64,000 bases of DNA, from assembly GCA_009746045.1 (NCBI GenBank), contig RPFO01000154.1, forward strand, positions 2,646,379 through 2,710,378, given 5' to 3'. Within the stretch, counting starts at the first letter, position 1; each line of letters opens with the position of its first letter. This DNA comes from Mesostigma viride. Taxonomy: Eukaryota; Streptophyta; Mesostigmatophyceae; Mesostigmatales; Mesostigmataceae. Positions 31,268 to 64,000 of this stretch are shown piece by piece. Below the pieces are notes generated by a model that had not been told where the DNA came from, ran no database searches, and was given only the letters and a program-made list of their open reading frames with translations. The position numbers were made by a program, and so were the translations under genes.

Positions 31268-34200
31268 TCAGGAGAACAGCACGTGCTGCAGCAGCGGCAC
31301 TGTCTTGAGCTGGCTGAGGTCCGCCAGCGTGGCCACCACCTCTTCTGCCGACCGGCACGCGAGCACGGCCGAGCGCCGGAACATGAACACAGCGGCCGCC
31401 AGCAGCGCGACAGGTGTCAGCGAGTGGAAGCCAATAACGCGGTCCCACAGCAGCAGCACCTGTTGCCCTTAGCCATGAATGAGGTAACATGGATGTCGCA
31501 AGCACAAGTAGAACAGGGGGTTGCCATTAGCCACCTACGGAAATGATGCGGCCTTCGTGGAAAGCCGGACAGTTTTGTCATCGATAACAAGATAGAAGTA
31601 GAAGTAAATTCTTGAAGAAACACACACACTGCTATCAATGAGACAACCACTAGAATGGCCGCTGTCAGCAGATGACATTACATGGGCCAGCCAACTTTGG
31701 TTGGGTACTGGATGGTGCCATGTGACATGCGCTCTTCTAGCGGGGGGGCAAAGAGACAGTGCATGAGGACATCCAAATTCTCAGTTGCGGACAGCTGCAG
31801 GTTGGAAGGCACAATCTAAGCACAGATGCCACACACACAAACACACAAACACACAAACACACAGACACACAAACACACAAACACACAAACACACAAACAC
31901 ACAAACACACAAACACACAAACACACAAACACACAAACACACAAACACCCAAACACACAAACACACAAACACACAAACACACAAACACACAAACACACAA
32001 ACACACAAACACACAAACACACAAACACACAAACACACAAACACACAAACACACAAACACACAAACACACAAACACACAAACACACAAACACACAAACAC
32101 ACAAACACACAAACACACAAACACACAAACACACAAACACACAAACACACAAACACACAAACACACAAACACACAAACACACAAACACACATACACACAA
32201 ACACACAAACACACAAACACACAAACACACAAACACACAAACACACAAACACACAAACACACAAACACACATACACACATACACACAAACACACAAACAC
32301 ACGAACACGCGAACACGCGAACACGCGAACACACGAACACACGAACACACGAACACCCAAACACACAAACACACAAACACACAAACACACAAACACCCAA
32401 ACACCCAAACACCCAAACACACAAACACGCGAACACACAAACACACAAACACACAAACACACAAACACACAAACACACAAACACACAAACACACAAACAC
32501 ACAAACACACAAACACACAAACACACAAACACACAAACACACAAACACACAAACACACAAACACACAAACACACAAACACACAAACACACAAACACACAA
32601 ACACACAAACACACAAACACACAAACACACAAACACACAAACACACAAACACACAAACACACAAACACACAAACACACAAACACACAAACACACAAACAC
32701 ACAAACACACAAACACACAAACACACATACACACAAACACACAAACACACAAACACACAAACACACAAACACACAAACACACAAACACACAAACACACAA
32801 ACACACAAACACACAAACACACAAACACCCAAACACCCAAACACCCAAACACACAAACACGCGAACACACGAACACGCGAACACGCGAACACGCGAACAC
32901 CCAAACACACAAACACACAAACACACAAACACACAAACACACGAACACACGAACACGCGAACACGCGAACACGCGAACACGCGAACACACGAACACACGA
33001 ACACCCAAACACACAAACACACAAACACACAAACACACAAACACCCAAACACCCAAACACCCAAACACGCGAACACGCGAACACCCAAACACACAAACAC
33101 ACAAACACACAAACACACAAACACACATACACACATACACACAAACACACAAACACACGAACACACAAACACACAAACACACAAACACACAAACACACAA
33201 ACACACAAACACACAAACACACAAACACACAAACACACAAACACCCAAACACCCAAACACCCAAACACACAAACACGCGAACACGCGAACACGCGAACAC
33301 ACGAACACCCAAACACACAAACACACAAACACACAAACACACAAACACACAAACACACAAACACACAAACACACAAACACACAAACACACATACACACAT
33401 ACACACAAACACACAAACACGCGAACACGCGAACACGCGAACACACGAACACCCAAACACACAAACACACAAACACACAAACACACATACACACATACAC
33501 ACAAACACACAAACACACGAACACACAAACACACAAACACACAAACACACAAACACACAAACACACAAACACACAAACACACAAACACACAAACACACAA
33601 ACACACAAACACCCAAACACCCAAACACCCAAACACACAAACACGCGAACACGCGAACACGCGAACACACGAACACCCAAACACACAAACACACAAACAC
33701 ACAAACACACAAACACACAAACACACAAACACACAAACACACAAACACACAAACACACAAACACACAAACACACAAACACCCAAACACCCAAACACCCAA
33801 ACACACAAACACGCGAACACACGAACACGCGAACACGCGAACACACAAACACACAAACACACAAACACACAAACACACAAACACACGAACACGCGAACAC
33901 ACAAACACCCAAACACCCAAACACCCAAACACACAAACACGCGAACACGCGAACACGCGAACACACGAACACCCAAACACACAAACACACAAACACACAA
34001 ACACACAAACACACAAACACACAAACACACAAACACACAAACACACAAACACACAAACACACAAACACACAAACACACAAACACACAAACACACAAACAC
34101 ACAAACACACGAACACACAAACACACAAACACACAAACACACAAACACACAAACACACAAACACACAAACACACATACACACATACACACAAACACACAA

Positions 34201-35718
34201 ACACGCGAACACGCGAACACGCGAACACACGAACACACAAACACACAAACACACAAACACACAAACACACAAACACACAAACACACAAACACACAAACAC
34301 ACAAACACACAAACACACAAACACACAAACACACAAACACCCAAACACACAAACACGCGAACACACGAACACGCGAACACGCGAACACACAAACACACAT
34401 ACACACATACACACAAACACACAAACACACAAACACACAAACACACAAACACACAAACACACAAACACACAAACACACAAACACACAAACACACAAACAC
34501 ACAAACACACAAACACACAAACACACAAACACACAAACACACAAACACACAAACACACAAACACACAAACACACAAACACACGAACACACAAACACACAA
34601 ACACACAAACACACAAACACACAAACACACAAACACACAAACACACAAACACACAAACACACAAACACACAAACACACAAACACACAAACACACAAACAC
34701 ACAAACACACAAACACACAAACACACAAACACACAAACACACAAACACACAAACACACAAACACACAAACACACAAACACACAAACACACAAACACACAA
34801 ACACACAAACACACAAACACACAAACACACAAACACACAAACACACAAACACACAAACACACAAACACACAAACACACAAACACACAAACACACAAACAC
34901 ACAAACACACAAACACACAAACACACAAACACACAAACACACAAACACACAAACACACAAACACACATACACACATACACACAAACACACAAACACCCAA
35001 ACACCCAAACACCCAAACACACAAACACACAAACACCCAAACACCCAAACACCCAAACACCCAAACACGCGAACACGCGAACACACGAACACGCGAACAC
35101 GCGAACACGCGAACACACGAACACACGAACACACGAACACCCAAACACACAAACACACAAACACACAAACACACATACACACATACACACAAACACACAA
35201 ACACACAAACACACATACACACATACACACAAACACACGAACACACGAACACGCGAACACGCGAACACGCGAACACACGAACACACAAACACACAAACAC
35301 ACAAACACACAAACACACAAACACACAAACACACAAACACACAAACACACAAACACACAAACACACAAACACACAAACACACAAACACACAAACACACAA
35401 ACACACAAACACACAAACACACAAACACACAAACACACAAACACACAAACACACAAACACACAAACACACAAACACACAAACACACAAACACACAAACAC
35501 CCAAACACCCAAACACCCAAACACGCGAACACGCGAACACACGAACACGCGAACACGCGAACACACAAACACACAAACACACAAACACACACACACACAC
35601 TGGCCTTATCACTCCTTGATACCCATGGGACCTGTATATGTTTGCAACCCAACCAGTGCTACACGGATTACTCAATCAACCGCTGTCTTGCAAAGCTGAC
35701 ACCACTCTCACCTCTCCT

Positions 35719-35752
<34 letters not shown>

Positions 35753-38159
35753 TGTCCGCCCTTTCCTCCCCTCGAATCATCACCCACTGTAAAGGCAGAA
35801 CACTCACAAATGACAAGTGGACCCTTTCTGCAAACGCAGCGTGGGTGACCTAGTTCCCCTCCCCTCCTTCATCTCCTCTCGACTACGTGATATAGTGATC
35901 TCCTCTCATCTCATATATATATATTAGTAGTAGGCAGTAATTATATAAGAGATACATCTCATATTGATCCCCTCTTCTCACCGGAAGACACCCCGCAAAC
36001 AGATTCCTTAGCAGATTCCTTAGCGGCCCATTTCCACACGCGCGTGGCAAGACACAAGCACGTCCACCCCTCCCCCTGCTCAGACGACGCGATCGCAAGC
36101 CAGCCCCTTAGGGGTTGCCTTGCAAACCCGTAGGACTGAAGGACTTGAGGGCAGCAACCAGCTCCCGTCTCACCTCCTCCACAGGCCAATACCTCACAAA
36201 AGGCTGTCCATGCAACCACACACACACACCGACAGCAACCACCTCACATCTCACCTCCTCGACGGGCAGGTACCCCGCGAATGCCTGCCCGATCCATGGT
36301 AGCGCCATCTGTAACGGGTGCGCCCCCAGCTCCGCCGCATGAAAGAAGGCGTCCGGCTCGTTTGCCAGCAGAACGTCCTCAAACAGCTTGCACAGGCCCA
36401 GCAGGGAGGGGCACGCAAAGGGGTGTGTGCCCCGCCGGGATGGCTTCTGAGTGCACCCCCCTGGGCCCATGTGGGTTTGGCCCTGGCTGTGAATCTGGCC
36501 TTGAATATGACTCTGGTTGTGGCATTGGCTATACATCTCATTCTGAGTATTGACCTGACTATGGCTCCGGCCCTGAGTGTGGCTCTGGATGGGGCTATGG
36601 CTTTGAGACTGGCTGCCGCCCCCTTCTAGATGGGAACCGCCGCCCCCCCGAGCAGCGTCGATGGTGGATGAGGAAGGGCTCCCCCCGGGCGTGGCGGATG
36701 CTAGCGAGGAAATCGTGTGCAGCCGGCAGAAGAAGGCGGTGTGCAGCGCGCGCAGCGTGAAGTACAGGTCGTCCGGGCGCGAGTGTACGTATGCCAGCAC
36801 AGCAGCGATCAGAGAGAACCCTGGTGGGGGGACGACGCCGCTGGGGGGGTAGTAGGTAGGGGCGGTGGCACCGCTGGTGTTGCGGGGCGTGCGGGTGTCC
36901 GGTGAATGGGCATCCCTTCCCCCATTCATGGGTTCTTTTTCTTTCCCTCCAGAGGAGGGAGGTCGACTGGGATGGTTAGGGGGTGACCGGGCCCCGTATT
37001 GAGTGTCTCGGGGGGTGGACTGCCTCGACGGGGTGCCCTTGGGGGTATGGCCGCTGCCTCTGGAATCGCCAATCCCACTTCCGCTGCCAGTGCTGGTGCC
37101 GCTGCCAGGGCCAGTAAGAATGCTAGTCCCCGCGCCGGGTGCGGGGGACAGCATTATCATTGGGGTCGGCAGCGGGGGCGTGATGGTGGCGTCGCGCAGG
37201 AACGCCAACAGGACCGCGCGCACGCAGTCCTCGAACAGGAAGAACTCCGGGTGGTTGCGCACGTACGTGACGTCTGCCAGCACGCACCCGTCCATAAATA
37301 GCTCCTCGCCCTCAGCCGCGGCGCAGAGGGCCTCGAAATAGGCGCGCCCGCGGTGGTGGTGGGCGGACGACGACGTCTCGATGCCCAGCGCAAGGCTCCA
37401 GAGGCGAGCGCGCAAGCCGGGGGGAACGCCCCGCCGAGCAAACAGACACGCACTGGAAGGCGACGCGGATGCCAGCACGCGCTGACCCTGTAACAGATGG
37501 TCCTCCATGAACCAAGGGTGGAGCTTGTCATCGAGACCAAATTGCCGATGCTCAGGGGCGAGGTCGGCGAATTGGGCCCGCAGCTGCTCGAGCGTGGGGG
37601 TGGCCAGACTGACCCCGATCAGCCCCCGTGCGCTCGCCACCCCCGGGACGCGGGCATTCGGGACATGGAGGGTGTGCGTGCGGTAATTCTTGCCGTCCTG
37701 GACGCTGCTCACGCAGTCTGCGGCCAAGGGGACGGGCGTGCGGGCGTACCCGCACAGTGCACGTAGCAGGTCGTCCCACGTGTATAACGGCGGTCGGTGG
37801 TCGCGCCATTTCGGCCCGGCGGAGATGATCCGTTCCGCGGCGGACAGAGTCGCGTGCATGCTGGGCACGCCGTGGGGACCCAGGGACTTGCGGAGCGGCT
37901 CCCCTGCCTCCTGGCTCATCCGGTGCAGCCGTTCCGTCAGCCAGCGCGTCCAGGCGGCCAGCATTTCCTGCACGCCGAGCAGCGGGTCCGGTAGCGCGCC
38001 GCTGCTCTCTGCTTGCGGTCCGTCGGCTCGGACGCGTGTCGTGTCATCTGCGCGAGTGTCCAACGCCATCCGAGCCATGAGCTTGCGAGCGGCTGCCTCG
38101 CCATCGCGAGTCGTGTGGGCAGAATGCACGTTTCTCTGCGGGCGCGGCGGGTCCGCCAT
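31268..38159 (-). CDS. TBC1D19: TBC1D19-like Rab GTPase-activating protein
   Basis: Two exons: 38159-36255 and 31459-31268 (phase 0 join), 698 residues. TBC-domain proteins stimulate GTP hydrolysis by Rab GTPases on cytosolic membrane faces. After a charged N-terminus, the TBC domain opens at RRGVPPGLRARLWSLALG (about 242-259). It continues with HPEFFLFEDCVRAVLLAFLRD, a 110-residue S/G/T-rich insertion, PPPGFSLIAAVLAYVHSRPDDLYFTLRA, FFCRLHTISS, LCKLFEDVLL, and crosses the intron in GYLPVEEV-LLLWDRVIGF, ending LSQLKTVPLLQHVLFS. This order and the C-terminal leucine-rich end are specific to TBC1D19; human TBC1D19 is shorter, mostly because of the insertion here. The Arg- and Gln-finger motifs of classical TBC GAPs are not evident, so catalytic activity is uncertain. 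The single intron (4.8 kb) holds a 3.8-kb satellite. Confidence 0.88.
31829..35600. repeat. 3.8-kb ACACAAAC satellite in TBC1D19-like intron
   Basis: An uninterrupted 8-bp-based array (ACACAAAC) with variant units ACACCCAAAC, ACACGCGAAC, ACACACGAAC and ACACATAC. The variants cluster in a recurring order, CCCAAAC runs followed by GCGAAC runs, at about 32397, 32825, 33049, 33241, 33610, 33780, 33907, 34990 and 35498, indicating higher-order repeats. All six frames are open over more than 1200 codons purely because the unit lacks stops. Confidence 0.97.
35719..35752. repeat. Poly-C tract
   Basis: About 33 consecutive C bases beside the satellite in the same intron. Assembly length is unreliable here. 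Confidence 0.9.
36174..36255 (-). repeat. Donor-side echo, TBC1D19-like exon 1
   Basis: On the minus strand the true exon end TACCTGCCCGTCGAGGAG|GTGAGATG (junction 36255) is repeated 81 bp into the intron as TATTGGCCTGTGGAGGAG|GTGAGACG. Conceptual translation reads the PVEEVR motif twice. Confidence 0.85.
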
Positions 38160-39184
38160 TTTCGAGGTGTAGCAAGTAATTTAGCTTGGGAATCGTTCAG
38201 GCTGCCTGCCAGTATCTATTGGTATTATAACGAATACCTCAGAGGAGACCCGAATCCAGAAAAAAAGTTATTGGATATACCAATGGCCGGGATGGTTCTC
38301 GTTATTAGCTGTTCCGATGCTGCATGCGTACGCATGGGCAATTATCATCCACCCTGCAACTTACAGCCTTAACAGATGCCCACTGCATTGTTAGACTACG
38401 CCGAACTTGGCATGCCATAATTAACGACAGAGCCAGTCATGTGTGCAGCTTAATGCTGGAAATGCTGACGCGCATGTCCAAAATCTCATCAGCCAACGCG
38501 ACACGGCGTGGTTTGTAAACATGGCCACCGTAGGCGCCATATTCAACCGGGAGCACGTCGCACGATGGAGAAAGCTTGAGAAACAGAGCCTGTTCAGGGC
38601 CTGTTAGGTAACTTTCCTTGCCAGCTGGCTGCTAACATACCTCTCCGTATCATTCTGATACCGCAAGTTGTGTTGGTAACCTGGTCTACCTGGGAGTCAG
38701 CATGGGTAGGAAGTTGGAGATGAGTACGGAATCACTTGGCGAGTCGGCGGCAGTGGCTTTATTCGCGCGCCGTGGCAAGATTACAGGGGGGATAGTGCAG
38801 GTCTCCAAAGATGCCCGGGAGACGGCATAGAAATTTAGCGATTCATGCCTTGAGTCATGATGCCTGATTGATGAAGTTTTGACGTGCGTGGATGGCACAC
38901 ATGTTTGCAGAGGGATCATGTGCTGACGGTAGTTCAATCACTGGAGCTTCCTTACCTTACAACTTTGCTGCCCATTAGTACCCATTTCGCCGTTCATCTC
39001 ACCGTGCGGGATTTCGACGGGTCTCACAGAAATCGGTTTGGGAGCTAATCATAAATGAGCCTGCATGAGTGAGCAGTGCGCTAGCCCAGAATTCGAGGCT
39101 TAGATCTGTAGGCCGTCCCTTTTCCGCAAGCACCGATACCTATCTGTTACTCCAAGTTTAAGCCTGATAAGTTCATTCTTCGAC
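38160..39184. promoter_or_regulatory. Intergenic region between divergent genes
   Basis: About 1 kb separates the start codons of the TBC1D19-like gene (-) and the O-methyltransferase gene (+), so both promoters must lie here. No coding frame, repeat family or clear TATA element is evident. Confidence 0.5.
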
Positions 39185-48316
<9,132 letters not shown>

Positions 48317-50120
48317 TCTAGAGTTGTCGACTTGTCGTGTTAGTATAGTGTGCACTGGCGGCGACTGATTCCGCACATATGCGCATTTGTGAACGACGAC
48401 AATTTTCTGTACGACTTCAAATGGCTTCCGATCGTGCCTTCCAATCATGACTCTTGTCCATATAAAGGTGACCAGCAAGTAAGCCAACAAGTCGGCGCGC
48501 GTATCCTAGATGACCTGTGCACCGACCGATGGATTGGCCGCGTGGCGTTCCAACGTCGTGTAAGGACTAGAGTAGGCGTCTGAGAGCCAGAAAGGCGCGA
48601 AGACCGCGGGATTTGTGTGGCTATTCGTAGGAAGACCTGCACAGAGGGAGACGAATGGTAAACAAACAATCAACCTGTTAATTATATAATAAACATCAAA
48701 AAAAGAAAACTTTTAGGGGTGAAAAGAAATATGTAAGAAGTACAAAATAAAATATAATGAAAGAATCTCATCGATATAAATCATAATAAAACACACTAGT
48801 GTTCCGCGAAATCTCGGATTTGGGCGGCTAGCGTTTTCACGTTTGTTGCCATTACAGTAGAGGACATGCAGCTTGGATGAGGATTACATCCCCATCTAGT
48901 GCTTAATGGTCGGGGAATGATGCAGACGATATTTGTTTAAACTTTTGTGTAATTATTTTTTTCCAACATTTGAGATTAGCATAGTACTCCGTGGCATGCC
49001 TTTGCGCATGACACGCAAGTACTTACTTACGTTTGTTGCTCTCTGAAGACAATAATAAAACAAACTAATATAGAAAGAGGTCATTGCTGGGATATGGTGA
49101 GGCATCGACAACGAGCCCCCCCCTGTGGGGAAGCGCCCGCGTGTGCAAACCCGTGGGAGGCACGCCAGACAGCTCCCCTAGGGCAGCGTGAGGCTGTCTA
49201 GATAGATGTTGTCGTTAGAATGCTGTTAGATAGATGTCGTAGGTAGCTGATGTAGATAGATTAGACCGGTAGGACTGTTTGCACCCATCCATCCATCCCT
49301 CGGGGTTAATGCTCCGTGACTCCCCAACGGGAGCACGAGTCTAATTACTTAATTAATTAATCGGCGACGTTGGATTTTGGGTCATGAGTCGGTTGATATA
49401 CATGTAGTGGCCTAAGTAGTGCCCTTGCGTATCAAAGAGACAACCAGCGCGTATATTTGTTGTTCTGCTGCATATGTATACCCGGCTGCCTCTAAGCTTC
49501 TTGCCACCAAAGCGTCCTCATGAGATCATTTGATCGTGCATGGGCAGTGAGTGGCAGGTTGCCGGCCGCCCTTCATTGGCGGTTGGGTAGAAATCTCCCC
49601 TTCATTCGGAAGGGGCCGGGCAGGCCGACCACCACCTGACGGGCGGAAGTCCCTGAGTAACTGCCCTCTGTTCTTAATATATGTTCAATCATAATTAAGT
49701 ACTTAGATATTGAACTGCACTCAGCGCGGGAGTGCAAGTACTGCATGCGCACGCTGGGTGCACGCCGGCCGGCAATCACTTACTTCGTCAGTCACTACAT
49801 GTCAAAACGGATATAGCATTTCCGCAGTACTGTTTACTTAAGCAGGATGCCTTACGCAGCGTCCCGATGACTCATGAGGCCACACTGACTAAGGCACGGC
49901 ATTCCGCCCGGAACACTATGACACTAGTACTGATGACACCAGCCGGCTAGTATACTAGTCCGTCCGGCAATGACACACTCATGATCCAGATTCTCCAGAT
50001 CATTTCTGGCCTGCGCTGGTTGTCTCATTGGCAATAGGCGGAACCCGATGAGGAATAGGTGGCGCATGAGGTTATGCTGGTACGCTGCGTGGCCGGGGTT
50101 ATTGGGGTGTCAGAGTCGCC
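48317..50120. other. Intergenic region between the O-methyltransferase gene and PEX6
   Basis: No gene recognised. It contains a family D copy (48880-49030), an A-type end preceded by CCATCCATCC (49285-49352), and two very short family B 3' ends: inverted at about 49436 (flanked by GCGTAT) and direct at about 49980-50027. Confidence 0.6.
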
Positions 50121-50560
50121 GTGGGCCGCCTCGGGGCCGGCCGCGGGCCTCAGTCGCGGGGCGCGTCCCAAGTCCCGAAGTCCGAACTCCGTGGCAGCGT
50201 GTCAGCCGACAGCATTTCCTGTTCACCCTCCCGAGAGCTGTCGCTTTCAGACTTCGCCATTGTACTCGGGCCCGTGACGAAGCTGCATGCAATTTATCGA
50301 CCGGAAATTACGTGCCGTGTACTTATTAATTTTCCTTATGTGGCGAGGCGAGGAAAGCTGCGGTTACAGGACGATGATATGCTGAGCGAAGAGGCGGCAC
50401 AGTTTGCTCGAGCTTTCTGACGGAGAATGCAGCTCCAGCACATGTTGCACGCGTTTTGCCTGAGGATCATGCGCAACCAGTCATTAGCTCGGGCATGGAT
50501 AATTTGCGGCTAACGTTGGCGAAATGTGTACTGAAGCAGCGCGGATATCTTTAGCAGCGA
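50121..50560 (+). other. Coding-like sequence upstream of PEX6, unresolved
   Basis: A 99-residue frame (50121-50420) ends SEEAAQFARAF. The next frame continues TENAAPAHVARVLPEDHAQ and MDNLRLTLAKCVLKQRGYL. This could be a 5' exon of PEX6 with a sequence error or a broken unrelated gene. I cannot join it to the 50642 exon with consistent phase. Confidence 0.3.
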
Positions 50561-50641
50561 TGAATTGTAAGGCGAATTGGTTAGACGAGCCGTCGACATG
50601 CCCGCCCTGGCATTGAAGTAACCAACGAAGAGGCAGACCGC

Positions 50642-64000
<13,359 letters not shown>

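Noticed and set aside
31737-35848. Reading frames of more than 1200 codons on both strands
   Set aside because: They encode only THKHTNTQ- or VCVFVCLC-type repeats because the 8-bp satellite unit has no stop in any frame. Not genes.
36108-36254. Reading the TBC1D19-like ORF straight through to its stop at 36108
   Set aside because: Conservation leaves the frame exactly at the GTGAGA donor and resumes in the LLLWDRVIGF exon at 31459; the read-through contains the echo copy instead.
49434-50028. A 590-bp DNA transposon with CAAAGAGACAACCAGCGC terminal inverted repeats
   Set aside because: Each end is better explained as an independent, severely truncated family B insertion with its own short direct repeats.

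Overview
This is a nuclear genome segment from a eukaryote. It has GT-AG introns, GC-rich exons, copia and other retroelements, and very heavy simple-sequence content. A plant-type plastid dihydrodipicolinate reductase, a plant-like PEX6 and short CCCTAAA tracts point to a photosynthetic eukaryote, most likely a green alga. I cannot name the species.

Layout. 1-6.5 kb: tetranucleotide arrays (CCAT/CCGT), G-rich repeats and small inverted-repeat elements, no recognisable gene. 6527-14981: a nearly intact Ty1/copia-class LTR retrotransposon on the minus strand, with 5-bp target duplication and unusual gene order. 15.4-16.3 kb: remnant of a non-LTR ORF1. 19.7-20.7 kb: reverse-transcriptase fragment with a conserved 3' tail that recurs elsewhere. 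21926-28981 (+): six-exon plastid DapB. 31268-38159 (-): TBC1D19-like Rab-GAP, two exons separated by an intron holding a 3.8-kb CACAAACA-type satellite. 39185-48316 (+): four-exon O-methyltransferase of the caffeoyl-CoA OMT family; its 5.5-kb third intron carries another RT fragment and a block of unrecognised ORFs (42.6-45.7 kb). 50.6 kb to the window end (+): PEX6, 13 exons plus the first bases of a 14th, leaving the window just before the second AAA domain.

The four host genes are unrelated (plastid lysine synthesis, Rab-GTPase control, small-molecule methylation, peroxisome import) and form no pathway.

The most striking signal is shared by all four genes. Many introns contain decayed tandem copies of the adjacent exon-intron junction: the last or first 20-40 exon bases plus the splice site, at roughly 60-120 bp spacing, up to six copies, on acceptor sides, donor sides or both. 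I call these splice-junction echo arrays. The best cases are at 25784-26206 (five copies at 103-109 bp), 26372-26672 (four copies), 24897-25185 and 51820-52327. They suggest that introns here grow by repeated local duplication that includes their own splice junctions. I do not recognise this as a described element class.
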